From: Bacteriovoracales bacterium
GTDB taxonomy: Bacteria; Bdellovibrionota; Bacteriovoracia; Bacteriovoracales; Bacteriovoracaceae
Assembly: GCA_030149295.1 (NCBI GenBank)
Contig: JASBRV010000102.1
Location: forward strand, 124,001-188,000
DNA: 64,000 bases
Reading direction: 5' to 3'
The position numbers and the translations under genes are program-made. Shown here piece by piece: positions 33,859 to 42,974 of this stretch (its first letter is position 1; each line of letters starts with the position of its first letter). The notes below the pieces were generated by a model. It worked only from the letters and a program-made list of their open reading frames with translations. It was not told where the DNA came from and searched no databases.

Positions 33859-36845
33859 GACAGACTCCATTCTCTTTTCCAAGCTTTTAACAACACGTCG
33901 GTGGAAATTTCAAATTCACCAGGTAATGATACAAGCGGATTTTCACTAACAATCGCTACCTTTTTGAAAGGGACATTAGTCTCAGCACATTCTTTTTCAA
34001 ACTCAGTAAGGTCAGTATTCTCAATCGCCACAAGAATCATTCCAGGCCCTTCACCAAAGCCCTTAAGGGCTAGATCAGAATGAAAGAAATCTGGCTCCAA
34101 CAAGGCTCCAAAACTATGGTCAAAGAGCATTTCTGCAGTGGCACAAAGGACCCCACCATCACTTACATCATGGGCAGCTTTTATAAGGCCTTTTTGATTA
34201 AGTTGATAAAAAGAATGATAAGTTTTTTGGCATACTGAAAAATCCCAAGATTCAGGTAAAATTTCTTCGTTACTTTTAATCGTTTCAACAGTCTCAGCGA
34301 GTTCACTTCCCATAAAACTCATTTGCTCTTTACCGAGTAGATAAATAGTCTGCTGAGAGGTAGTGACAACAGAGCGACAAAGATTTTTTTGATTACCGTA
34401 TCCCATGGCCGTAACGAGTAACGTGGGCTGAATAGAAATCACCAAGTCGTCACCAGAACGATTTTTTCCTCGAAAGTCATTCTTCATGCTGTCTTTGCCA
34501 CTGACAAGAGGAGCGCGATACAGCTTGCAGATATCGTAAAGACCTTTACAAGTATCAACCAATTGACCTAACTTTTTTGCTCCCCCTGGATTTTTGCTAC
34601 TCTCTACAGGATCAGGCCAACAGAAGTTATCAAGGAGACAAATTTTTTCAGGATCAACGCCTGAAACTATAATATTTCTAACCGCTTCATCGACACTAAG
34701 CTTGGCCATCACCTCACTATCAAAAGCGCTCATCTTTGGAGCAAGACCACAACCAACACTAACAAAGCCCCCTATTTCACCTCCATGTGCTTCTAGGTCA
34801 ATGACCCCAGAATCCCCAGGACTTATACCATGAACTCCAGGAAAGGGTTTACCTATAGTAGCCCCTTGCACTTCATGATCATATTGGCGCACCCATGGTT
34901 CCTTACTGGCGATATTTTCTCTTTTCATCATTAAAGGGAAAAGCTCTGTCATAGGAGGCAATTGATTTTTCTTTTTTAATTGAACCCAAGATTCTCGCTT
35001 CTCACCCCTTACACTTTTTGCCTTTAATTGCAGCTTAGGAACGCCATCATGCAAAAAGGTCATTTCAAGCTGACCCACTCTTTGATCTTTATAAAAAATC
35101 TCTAGGGCACCATTATCAGTAAATTCACCCATACAAATTGCACTGACACCTCTTTCCTTGGCCAAAGATTCAAATTCATCGACCTTCTCCGAAGAAACAG
35201 CACAAGTCATTCGTTCCTGACTTTCACTTATCATTATCTCCCAAGGGGACAGACCGGGGTATTTTCTGGGATGTCGATTAAGATCAATGCGAGCTCCACC
35301 AGTCAACTCCGCCATTTCCCCAATACTAGAAGAAATGCCACCAGCCCCATTATCTGTGATACAATTATATAGGCCTCGATCTCTAGCAACCAAAAGAAAG
35401 TCCATGACTCTTTTTTGAGTTAAGGGATCTCCAATTTGAACAGCAGTAGCAGGGGAATCTTCATTAAGCTCCATACTACTAAAGGTCGCCCCGTGAATGC
35501 CATCAGCACCGACGGCTCCACCGACCACATATATTTTATTTCCGACCACTGCACCTTTCTCACTTCCTTCTCGACCATCCGGTAGTTTTGGCGGCAAAAT
35601 GCCGACAGTTCCACAAAAGACTAAAGGTTTTCCGGCATAATCTTGGTCAAAAACAATAGCACCATTAACGGTGGGAATTCCGCTTTTATTCCCCCCATCT
35701 TCAACACCTTTATGAACTCCTCTTAATAGTTTCGCTGGCTCCATTAAACCCGCTGGCAAAGAATTAGGATCAATCATTTGAGGTAATTCAGTTTGCCCCA
35801 AGCAAAAAACATTCGTATTGGCGATAGGTTTAGCACCCAGACCACAACCCAAAATATCACGATTAACTCCTAAAATACCTGTAATAGCACCACCGTATGG
35901 ATCGAGAGCTGAAGGGGAATTATGAGTTTCAACTTTAATGCAAAGATCAGTTTTCTGATCAAATCGAACGATGCCGGCATTATCACTAAAGACACTCACT
36001 AACCAATCCACTCCATCATCAGCAAGTTCTTTAGTCGCCTTTTTTATATAGCTAGGATAAAGACCTTGAATACTCTCTCTCTTTCCCGTTCGTTCATCAT
36101 GATACTCGATATCAGCTGCAAAAATTTTATGCTTACAATGCTCTGACCAAGTTTGTGCCAGGACCTCGAGTTCCACGTCCGTAGGCCACTGTGGAAGACC
36201 AAGCTCAAGTCTTCTTTTTTGAGTAGACTCTTCACGATAATAAGCGCGAATGGCAAGCATCTCCTCTTGATTCAAAGCCAAACAACGCGATCGGCTCAAT
36301 TCATTAAGGGTCTCCACACTCCCCTCCAGGGAAACCTCATGTGCTGATTCATCATGGTGGATGTTCACAGCAGGTATTTTGCTATCAAGAAAGCGCTCAT
36401 TTGAATGAAAACTCTCTTTACTTAAAATTAGAATGTCTTGGATAAGAGGATTTCCAACTTCTGGCCTTAGTGTATTTCCAATACTCTCCACATCAATAGG
36501 TTCTTTACTCTGAACAAAATAAAGGCTTCCGCTAGAACAATGGGCCACAACCCCTTTCAAGGCCAGGGCTTCCTCAAGTGCCTTTGCTGAATTATCTGTG
36601 ACACCAGGGAGGAAGTGAACATCGAGAACGCAACCGAGGTCCTCTAAATCATATTGTTCACATTTAAGAGTTTGCAAAGATTCATCAATAATGGCGTCTT
36701 TTAGGACGTCTTCATTAACCGCGACTTCAGTTTCAATGACATAATAAGAAGCCTTGGTAATAGAGCCTTTAAAGTTAGGAATTTGACCTTCTAAACCTTT
36801 AAGTCCTACTGGATACTTCGAGACAATTTCAATACGTTTAATCAT
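33855..36845 (-). CDS. purL: FGAM synthase PurL with fused PurS-like N-terminus, without glutaminase domain
   Basis: ATP-dependent synthesis of FGAM. Residues about 1-170 form a PurS-like region (MIKRIEIVSKYPVGLKG). The catalytic part has EVLAQTWSEHCKHKIF, KVETHNSPSALDPYGGAITGILGVNRDILG and DNGAGGISSSIGEMAELTGG. The protein ends after the second synthetase half. At 996 residues it is intermediate between small PurL (about 600-740) and the 1300-residue form with built-in PurQ. ATG 36845 follows AAGGAATAG; the TTG one codon earlier is less likely. Confidence 0.96.
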   Translation of the reverse strand: MIKRIEIVSKYPVGLKGLEGQIPNFKGSITKASYYVIETEVAVNEDVLKDAIIDESLQTLKCEQYDLEDLGCVLDVHFLPGVTDNSAKALEEALALKGVVAHCSSGSLYFVQSKEPIDVESIGNTLRPEVGNPLIQDILILSKESFHSNERFLDSKIPAVNIHHDESAHEVSLEGSVETLNELSRSRCLALNQEEMLAIRAYYREESTQKRRLELGLPQWPTDVELEVLAQTWSEHCKHKIFAADIEYHDERTGKRESIQGLYPSYIKKATKELADDGVDWLVSVFSDNAGIVRFDQKTDLCIKVETHNSPSALDPYGGAITGILGVNRDILGCGLGAKPIANTNVFCLGQTELPQMIDPNSLPAGLMEPAKLLRGVHKGVEDGGNKSGIPTVNGAIVFDQDYAGKPLVFCGTVGILPPKLPDGREGSEKGAVVGNKIYVVGGAVGADGIHGATFSSMELNEDSPATAVQIGDPLTQKRVMDFLLVARDRGLYNCITDNGAGGISSSIGEMAELTGGARIDLNRHPRKYPGLSPWEIMISESQERMTCAVSSEKVDEFESLAKERGVSAICMGEFTDNGALEIFYKDQRVGQLEMTFLHDGVPKLQLKAKSVRGEKRESWVQLKKKNQLPPMTELFPLMMKRENIASKEPWVRQYDHEVQGATIGKPFPGVHGISPGDSGVIDLEAHGGEIGGFVSVGCGLAPKMSAFDSEVMAKLSVDEAVRNIIVSGVDPEKICLLDNFCWPDPVESSKNPGGAKKLGQLVDTCKGLYDICKLYRAPLVSGKDSMKNDFRGKNRSGDDLVISIQPTLLVTAMGYGNQKNLCRSVVTTSQQTIYLLGKEQMSFMGSELAETVETIKSNEEILPESWDFSVCQKTYHSFYQLNQKGLIKAAHDVSDGGVLCATAEMLFDHSFGALLEPDFFHSDLALKGFGEGPGMILVAIENTDLTEFEKECAETNVPFKKVAIVSENPLVSLPGEFEISTDVLLKAWKREWSLS

Positions 36846-36848
36846 CAA

Positions 36849-37502
36849 CTATTCCTTATTCTCAAAAACAGGTTTCCCTTTTTTAAAATAAAAATCTTTT
36901 TGAATAAAGTCCTTGAGAATTCGAGCATAACTCTCATTTTCAAGTGTCTTTCCTTTTTCTGTAAAAGCTGCAAAAGAATCTGAGCTATCTCTTTCTATTG
37001 TTTTTTGGCGAAGGATAGGACCCTTATCAACGTCTTCATTTACGAGATGAATAGTATGACCATAAGTCTCATCCTGGTTAGCATAGGCCTTTTTGTAGCT
37101 TCCAAGACCTGGGTATTTAGGAAGAAGACTTGGATGGATATTAACCACACGGTAAAGACTGTCTATTTTTGAAGAGTCAAGGTTTACCTGCTCAAAAGCC
37201 TTTAAGAAGTCAATTGAGAGAATCTTTAAAAATCCTGCGAGAAAAACCCATTGGATACTATGTTGACGACATATCTTAATGACCTCTTCTTCAAAAAGAG
37301 GATCTACTCCCTTTTGCTGGTCCTTTACATAATAACAAGGAATATCATTCACTTGACAAAAAGTTCTTAAAGGACTGTTTTCTTTGTTGACCAACATAAA
37401 CTCAGGGGCAAAACCATGTTTCTTTCCCTCGTGATAAAGTGCAATGGCATTGGTGCCATTACCACTTGCTAAAATGGCATAAGCTCCAAAGGGAACAAAC
37501 AC
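36849..37502 (-). CDS. purN: Phosphoribosylglycinamide formyltransferase
   Basis: Transfers a formyl group from 10-formyl-THF to GAR. AILASGNGTNAIALYH matches the GAR-binding start of the family. VVNIHPSLLPKYPGLGSYKKA holds the active-site Asn and His, and HLVNEDVDKGPILRQK holds the catalytic Asp. GTG start with GAGGATA upstream, overlapping the purD stop by one base. 217 residues. No purT is present in the window. Confidence 0.92.
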   Translation of the reverse strand: MFVPFGAYAILASGNGTNAIALYHEGKKHGFAPEFMLVNKENSPLRTFCQVNDIPCYYVKDQQKGVDPLFEEEVIKICRQHSIQWVFLAGFLKILSIDFLKAFEQVNLDSSKIDSLYRVVNIHPSLLPKYPGLGSYKKAYANQDETYGHTIHLVNEDVDKGPILRQKTIERDSSDSFAAFTEKGKTLENESYARILKDFIQKDFYFKKGKPVFENKE

Positions 37503-38794
37503 TATCCTCTACTCCTAGCGCCAATATCTCGACGATAATGGCAACCTTTAAAGTCAATTAACTCAATACTTTGATAAGCAATTTCTCTCGCTCTTTCCAA
37601 AGTTGGTCCCAGTGCTGTAACTCCAAGAACTCTCCCCCCTGAGTTGATCATTTCCCCTGCTTCATTTCGTGAGACACCGGCAAGAAAAAGTTTTGTCTCC
37701 TCTGAAGAGGAATGAATGAGATCTTCAGTAAAGGTGATTCTATTTCCTTTATCTAGTGGAGTGTCATCAATAGAGGGATAACCACCACTGGTCATAACCA
37801 CGTGAACAGAACTTTCATTTTTTAGTCGCAGTTTAGGTTTCTTACCTCTCATAAGATCTATCAAACCCGTAGAAAGATCCCCTTCAATAAGAGGAAATAG
37901 AGTTTGAGTTTCGGGATCTCCCATTCTCACGTTATATTCAATAACATAGGGGTCTCCGGCTTCATTAATCATAAGGCCCATAAAGAGAAAACCAGAAAAA
38001 GGCATCCCTGTTGTCACACAACCCTTTAAAGTAGGTTTAAGAATACGTGATTCAATTTTTTCAAGCAGTTTAAGATCAGGCCATTCTGGAGTGCGAAAAC
38101 AACCCATACCACCAGTATTAGGCCCCTCATCATTATCGAAGACCCTCTTGTGATCACAAGCTGAGCCCAAAAAGAAATACTCTTCACCATGACAAAGTGC
38201 AAATGCACTCACTTCTACCCCGGGAAGAACTTTTTCTAACAAAATGCTATCAGTTGAAATACTGACTTTAGGGTTTTTCATAAAATCATATAGGGTTTGT
38301 TCAGCGATCTTCTTATCCTTGGTAACGACCACACCTTTACCACCCGCGAGGCCATCGGCCTTAATCACAATTCCTTCTTTCATATCCCAATCGTTAAGAG
38401 CGGCCATCGCTTTTTCAAAATCGGAACAAACCACAAAGTCAGCGGTGGGGATATCATGTTTCATCATGAATTCTTTTGAGAATATTTTTGAGCCCTCCAA
38501 CTGAGCCGCTTTTTGACTTGGTCCAAAAAGGGCAAGTCCTTTATCTGAAAATTTGTCCTTCACTCCTTTGGTAAGAGGAGCTTCAGGTCCAACGATAGTA
38601 AGCTCTATATTCTCTTTCAGAGCAAAATCACATAGCTCATCTTCATTTTTCTTGGGTAATAACTCTACTTTATCAAAGCGATCCATATAAGGATGACCCG
38701 GACAAACAAATATCTTCTCGACGTTCTTTTCTTGTTGCAGCTTCCACACAAATGCGTCCTCACGCCCTCCACTACCTATAACAAGCATTTTCAT
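37502..38794 (-). CDS. purD: Phosphoribosylamine-glycine ligase (GAR synthetase)
   Basis: ATP-grasp ligase joining phosphoribosylamine and glycine. MLVIGSGGREDAFVWKL is the family N-terminus, GPEAPLTKGVKDKF, VIKADGLAGGKGVVV (ATP-binding loop) and YNVRMGDPETQTLFP follow. 430 residues, usual length. The ATG overlaps the purC stop by 4 bp. Confidence 0.97.
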   Translation of the reverse strand: MKMLVIGSGGREDAFVWKLQQEKNVEKIFVCPGHPYMDRFDKVELLPKKNEDELCDFALKENIELTIVGPEAPLTKGVKDKFSDKGLALFGPSQKAAQLEGSKIFSKEFMMKHDIPTADFVVCSDFEKAMAALNDWDMKEGIVIKADGLAGGKGVVVTKDKKIAEQTLYDFMKNPKVSISTDSILLEKVLPGVEVSAFALCHGEEYFFLGSACDHKRVFDNDEGPNTGGMGCFRTPEWPDLKLLEKIESRILKPTLKGCVTTGMPFSGFLFMGLMINEAGDPYVIEYNVRMGDPETQTLFPLIEGDLSTGLIDLMRGKKPKLRLKNESSVHVVMTSGGYPSIDDTPLDKGNRITFTEDLIHSSSEETKLFLAGVSRNEAGEMINSGGRVLGVTALGPTLERAREIAYQSIELIDFKGCHYRRDIGARSRG

Positions 38795-39888
38795 GATTTT
38801 ACCCTTTTCATTTCTTCAACCAAATCCTCAAGACTAGGGGCATTCTCAAAGGGTTTGCCTAGTCCTTGGAGGTCATAGAGTTTATTCGTTAAGCTTAGGT
38901 AGAGACCACTGGCCGTATTTTTAAAATCCTGATTGAGCGGTTGAGGTGGTACTTTGACAAAATTATGCCAATCTTTAACCCCTTGGTCTTTGGCCATTTT
39001 TTTAGCTTTTTCTACATCCTCCAACCAAAGAGAACCTCTATAGAAACTTCTCAAAAACTCTTTAGAAAGTTTTTGTTCATCCATCATTAAACGAAGCTCA
39101 TCTGGGCCAATGGAGTCTACTAATTGAAAAGATCGCTCTTTGGTAAAGGCGAATTCAAATTTCCCATCCCAAAGCTCAGCCCCCATCTCAGCAAATAAGT
39201 CTCTCAGTCGAGCACTAAGAACAACTGTTAAAGAATAAAGTTTACTAAACTCACGATCACTCATTCCAGCAATTTTTTGAGCTTCATCGTAACTTAAATA
39301 ACGGTCCGTACTCTCTAGCTTGGTTGAAAACTCAATTAAAGGTCTACTAAAAGTTTCACCGACGACAGGTTCATGATTAAGCCCTAAGACCCTTCTATAT
39401 TCTTGGTCATTAGTCCTTTTAAAAAGACTAGAGCCTGAAGGAAGCCCAAAACGAAAAATCACCTCCAGAGGCACAAGGGTATCAACTGCCCTGCTTTGAT
39501 ATTCTGTATAATCATATCTTCCGTTTACATAAGGAATTTTTGGAACATGAATCCTTCTCACCTTAAATGCCGAAGGTCTTTCTAGAACCAGTCCTAAAGC
39601 ATGATGGGGTAAGCCCTCATGCTTAAGTCTATTCAAAACTTCAGACTCTTCTTTTTTCCACTGATAGGTTGGTTTCCAATTTTTCCATGTCGTTGCTCGA
39701 CCAAGAATATCGAAAAAGCACTGCCCCATTTTTGCTAGGGCTTCACCTTTTCTCTCAATTTCATCTGGCATCTCACCCCAGTCAAAAACACTGTAGCGGT
39801 TACTAAAATCAAAAACGAGTGAGTCTTTATTATCGGCACAGGCGTAAATATCTTTTACGGAACCACGATAAAGTAGCTCTCCTAACAT
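38791..39888 (-). CDS. purC: SAICAR synthetase, long form
   Basis: Joins aspartate to CAIR. YRGSVKDIY matches the ATP-binding GKxKxxY-type start. VPLEVIFRFGLPSGSSLFKR is the family's R-x-x-x-GS segment, AELWDGKFEFAF and LVDSIGPDELR the metal/ATP region, SKEFLRSFYR a later helix. With 365 residues it is longer than the common 240-300-residue enzyme, resembling the longer bacterial/yeast-like class. It lies 3 bp after purF. The upstream enzymes purE and purK, which make its substrate, are not in the window. Confidence 0.93.
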   Translation of the reverse strand: MLGELLYRGSVKDIYACADNKDSLVFDFSNRYSVFDWGEMPDEIERKGEALAKMGQCFFDILGRATTWKNWKPTYQWKKEESEVLNRLKHEGLPHHALGLVLERPSAFKVRRIHVPKIPYVNGRYDYTEYQSRAVDTLVPLEVIFRFGLPSGSSLFKRTNDQEYRRVLGLNHEPVVGETFSRPLIEFSTKLESTDRYLSYDEAQKIAGMSDREFSKLYSLTVVLSARLRDLFAEMGAELWDGKFEFAFTKERSFQLVDSIGPDELRLMMDEQKLSKEFLRSFYRGSLWLEDVEKAKKMAKDQGVKDWHNFVKVPPQPLNQDFKNTASGLYLSLTNKLYDLQGLGKPFENAPSLEDLVEEMKRVKS

Positions 39889-39891
39889 AAA

Positions 39892-41361
39892 CTATCCTCT
39901 TCTTTTTTGAGCAAAGGTCTTTCCTTCCTCAACATCAGTGGGGTATTGATTATTCACACAGGCCATACATAAGCTTTTGGTTCCAATGGCCTCTTCAAGA
40001 TCGGCTTCATCAAGATAAATCACCTTATTCGCCCCTACCCACTTGGCTATAGCGGCGAGATCCTTTCCATTAGCAATCAATTCTTCACTAGCAGGAAAAT
40101 CAATACCGTAATAGCAGCCGTATCTAAGGGGTGGACAGGTGATCGCCAAGGTAATTTCAGCAGCACCATTTTTCTTGAGAAGTTCGATAATTTTCTGGGA
40201 AGTTGTTCCTCTCACCACACTATCATCTACTAAAAGAATATTTTTTCCTTTGATCTCACTTTGAACAGGAGAAAGTTTAAGGGCAACAGCTTTCTCTCTT
40301 TTGTCCTGAGTATTGAGGATAAAGCTTCGTTGGATGTAGCGATTTTTAATAAGTCCCTCTCGATAAGGAATTTTTAAACTCTCAGCAAGTCCAATGCTTG
40401 CGGTTCGAGAAGTATCCGGTACGGGACAAACAAGATCCGGCCTTATTTCTCCCTCATCAATTGATTTTTGTACTTTCTGGGCAAGAACCTTTCCAAGATT
40501 GAGCCTGGTCGAATAAACAGATTTATTCTCAATTGTACTTTCAGCACCTGCAAAATATATCCACTCAAACATGCAGTGACTGATACGAGGTGCTTGTCCT
40601 ACCACCTCAGAGATCACTTCACCTTTTTGAGTAATCAAAAGGACTTCTCCGGGTAAAACATCGCGAACAAAATCAAAACCTAAAAAGTTTAAAGCAAGTG
40701 ACTCTGAGGCCACACAATACTCATCTCCTTTTTGACCTTTTCTTTTTCCTAGGACAAGGGGCCTAATTCCATTGGGGTCGCGTAGAGCAAAAAGACCAAC
40801 ATTCGCCATCAGTCCCACAAGAGCATAAGCACCATTGGCTTCATTAAAAATAGATTTAGCAGCTTCTTTAATGTGGCGAAACTCTAGCGGTGTATTTTGA
40901 GTTTCTCTTTTTTCTAAAATCTTTTGGCACCATAAATGAAGCATTAACTCCAAATCATTATTGGTGAGGAGTTGAAAGTCATAGGTTTCCCCTAATTTCT
41001 TTGCCAAGGAATGATAATTAAGAATATTTCCGTTATGAACCATTCCCACACCAAAGGGAAATCCGGTGACCATCGGTTGAAGATCACTTACTCCATCTGT
41101 GCCTACTGTGGCATAACGAGTATGGGCCACGGCCATATTTCCCGTGCAGGTTTCCAAATCTTCCTGTTCTAAGGCCTGGCTAACAAGGCCGAGATTTTTC
41201 TTGCCGTAGAATTTTCTTCGATCCTTGTCAAAAGAGAGTACCCCCGCTGCATCTTGTCCTCTATGCTGAAGTGTAAGGAGCCCTCGATAGGCTTCATAGG
41301 CTGCCCAGAATGGGACTTTTTCTTCGTGATAAGGGCCAATGACCCCGATGACGCCACACAT
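39892..41361 (-). CDS. purF: Amidophosphoribosyltransferase, predicted 4Fe-4S type
   Basis: First committed step: PRPP plus glutamine to phosphoribosylamine. The catalytic Cys is residue 2 (MCGVIGVIG). LLVDDSVVRGTTSQKI is the PRPP-binding motif. Cys in ISHCMFEWIYFAG (about 264), YGCYYGID (about 417) and SLCMACVNN (about 466) match the four cluster ligands of the B. subtilis enzyme, whose iron-sulfur centre makes it oxygen sensitive. Unlike B. subtilis there is no propeptide before the Cys. GGAGAGAG precedes the ATG. It heads the eight-gene operon, so feedback by nucleotides here should set flux. Confidence 0.96.
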   Translation of the reverse strand: MCGVIGVIGPYHEEKVPFWAAYEAYRGLLTLQHRGQDAAGVLSFDKDRRKFYGKKNLGLVSQALEQEDLETCTGNMAVAHTRYATVGTDGVSDLQPMVTGFPFGVGMVHNGNILNYHSLAKKLGETYDFQLLTNNDLELMLHLWCQKILEKRETQNTPLEFRHIKEAAKSIFNEANGAYALVGLMANVGLFALRDPNGIRPLVLGKRKGQKGDEYCVASESLALNFLGFDFVRDVLPGEVLLITQKGEVISEVVGQAPRISHCMFEWIYFAGAESTIENKSVYSTRLNLGKVLAQKVQKSIDEGEIRPDLVCPVPDTSRTASIGLAESLKIPYREGLIKNRYIQRSFILNTQDKREKAVALKLSPVQSEIKGKNILLVDDSVVRGTTSQKIIELLKKNGAAEITLAITCPPLRYGCYYGIDFPASEELIANGKDLAAIAKWVGANKVIYLDEADLEEAIGTKSLCMACVNNQYPTDVEEGKTFAQKRRG

Positions 41362-41466
41362 TATACTCTCTCCTATTTGAAGCCCCTATCATCGCGAATT
41401 GATAACTTTATGGCCACATTTTTTGGAGGGCAAGCTAATATTTTCCATAAGTGAAACTAATAACTA

Positions 41467-41480
41467 TTTGCCTTTGCAAA
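41467..41480. promoter_or_regulatory. Inverted repeat TTTGC-CTTT-GCAAA between purF and apaG
   Basis: A 5-bp dyad lies 105 bp upstream of purF and overlaps the -35 box of the divergent apaG promoter. It could be an operator for the purine operon. The core loosely resembles PurR-type sites but is too short to name. Confidence 0.3.
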
Positions 41481-41502
41481 ATATCGCACCCATTGCTATA
41501 AA
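41474..41502 (+). promoter_or_regulatory. Candidate apaG promoter, leaderless
   Basis: TTGCAA (41474-41479), a 17-bp spacer and TATAAA (41497-41502) put the expected transcription start at or next to the ATG at 41509. No Shine-Dalgarno sequence is present between them. Confidence 0.45.
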
Positions 41503-41508
41503 CGCCCC

Positions 41509-41928
41509 ATGTTAGAAAATCTCTCCAATCAAGATAATTTTGAATACTGCCTAGATCATGACGGCATCGTCATCTCAGTGACTCCAACATATATTGAAGA
41601 AAGGTCCGCTCCTGAGAATGACTACTACTTCTTTGCCTATGAGGTGACCGTGAGAAATTTTCGCGATTATCCGATAAAATTAATTAATCGCCATTGGATT
41701 ATTCGCGACGGAAAAAAGAGAGAGCGATATGTGAATGGCGAGGGTGTTATTGGACAAAGACCTACGATAGAGAGTCATGACGAATTTACTTATCAATCCT
41801 TCTGTCCCCTCAGCACCAAAACCGGTAACATGAGAGGAAAGTTTGAATTTCAAAAACCCGATGGCAATCGATTTTGGCTTCCAATCCCGGTTTTCTTTTA
41901 TCGGACTCCGAACTCTTTTCTTCAGTAA
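41509..41928 (+). CDS. apaG: ApaG domain protein
   Basis: A single-domain fibronectin-like beta protein of the ApaG family, linked genetically to Co2+ resistance and Ap4A metabolism; its biochemical role is unsettled. GIVISVTPTYIEERSAPENDYYFFAYEVTVRN, RHWIIRDG, VNGEGVIGQRPTI and FEFQKPDGNRFWLPIPVFF follow the family pattern in order. 139 residues, usual length is near 125. The mRNA may be leaderless. Its last 68 bases also encode the signal peptide of the downstream hydrolase in another frame. Confidence 0.93.
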   Translation: MLENLSNQDNFEYCLDHDGIVISVTPTYIEERSAPENDYYFFAYEVTVRNFRDYPIKLINRHWIIRDGKKRERYVNGEGVIGQRPTIESHDEFTYQSFCPLSTKTGNMRGKFEFQKPDGNRFWLPIPVFFYRTPNSFLQ

Positions 41929-42856
41929 ACTATTACTTTGCCTTTTATTGCCTACAAATTCCTCCTGGGCGCGCAATCCGAACTCTGCTTGGCCTCTTCC
42001 TTGTGAACGACAACCCTCAGTTGAAGAATTCAATAACCAATTAAAAGAAACTTTAAATTTTAATAAAGAGCGCACACTCTCTCACTGGTATATGGCAGAA
42101 AATCCTCAGGCGTATGCTTTAGTCGTACACGGACTTAACTTAAATCCCAAGAAGATGGAGTCCTTTATCCAAGTACTCAATAATCAAAATATCTCAGTAC
42201 TTCTTGTATCACTTACAGGTCACCGAGGTAGCCTTGACGAGCAAAAGGATGTGACTTGGCAACAATGGTTAGATGATATGCATCTCCATTTTTGTGACTT
42301 AAAGAAAAAAGCAAAAGGACTCCCCCTTTACCATTTATCCTTCAGCCTAGGTTCACTCACCACCTTAGGTTACTTAAGCCAAATTAAAGACAACCCCTTT
42401 CAAAAGAATGTCTTAATAGCACCTGCTGGTTGGATCCACTGGTACAGTAAAATTCCTCAATACTTAGGTTTCTTTAGTCGAAGGTTTGGATTGCCCAGCG
42501 GCAACCTTAAAGAGTATCGCTCTCAAGACACGACAAGCTTGGGTGCTTATGCGGCCATGGCCGAGGGAAGAGAGCTACTAGAAAAGACAGACTCAACTCT
42601 TTTTCAAAGACCAACCCTTGTCATATTAGATCCAGACGATGAGCTAGTTTCCTTGAAAAAATTAAGGCAATACATATTGAATCATGACCTCAAAAACTGG
42701 AAAATTCTCACCGTTAGCAATAAAAATCACAACCTAAAAAAGAGTTTTCACCATCTTATTGTCGATGAAGCGAGCCTTGGAAAAAGGCTCTGGATGGGGC
42801 TTTCGAATAAGATAGAAACATTTTTCCGAGTAAAAAGCTCCCCTAAAGACCAGTAA
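41861..42856 (+). CDS. Exported alpha/beta hydrolase, putative
   Basis: The N-terminal segment FIGLRTLFFSKLLLCLLLPTNSSWARN looks like a signal peptide. The start is uncertain: ATG 41861 (MAIDFGFQSRF) lies inside apaG, a TTG at 41843 is possible, and no later start keeps the signal. YALVVHGLNLNPKKM is the oxyanion-hole strand. LYHLSFSLGSLTTLGY holds the likely nucleophile in SxSxGS, with Ser replacing the first Gly of GxSxG. ILDPDDELV and NKNHNLKKS supply candidate Asp and His. Function probably lysophospholipase- or carboxylesterase-like. The codon overlap with apaG is 68 bp. Confidence 0.72.
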   Translation: MAIDFGFQSRFSFIGLRTLFFSKLLLCLLLPTNSSWARNPNSAWPLPCERQPSVEEFNNQLKETLNFNKERTLSHWYMAENPQAYALVVHGLNLNPKKMESFIQVLNNQNISVLLVSLTGHRGSLDEQKDVTWQQWLDDMHLHFCDLKKKAKGLPLYHLSFSLGSLTTLGYLSQIKDNPFQKNVLIAPAGWIHWYSKIPQYLGFFSRRFGLPSGNLKEYRSQDTTSLGAYAAMAEGRELLEKTDSTLFQRPTLVILDPDDELVSLKKLRQYILNHDLKNWKILTVSNKNHNLKKSFHHLIVDEASLGKRLWMGLSNKIETFFRVKSSPKDQ

Positions 42857-42974
42857 TATCAATCATATATCATTTCCTTACGGCCTCCTAAGCCTACTTG
42901 ACCTCAAAGTTAGGCTTTATGGTATCCTATTAAAGAGAAAAAGTTGGGTGCTTTTCCATGGAGGTGAAATCCCT

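Noticed and set aside
41362-41508. Purine riboswitch before purF
   Set aside because: No three-way-junction pattern with the conserved loop sequences of guanine/adenine or PRPP riboswitches was found.
42898-42928. TTGACC...TATCCT as promoter of the HNH gene
   Set aside because: The spacer is 19 bp and the -10 box poor, so it is too weak to list.
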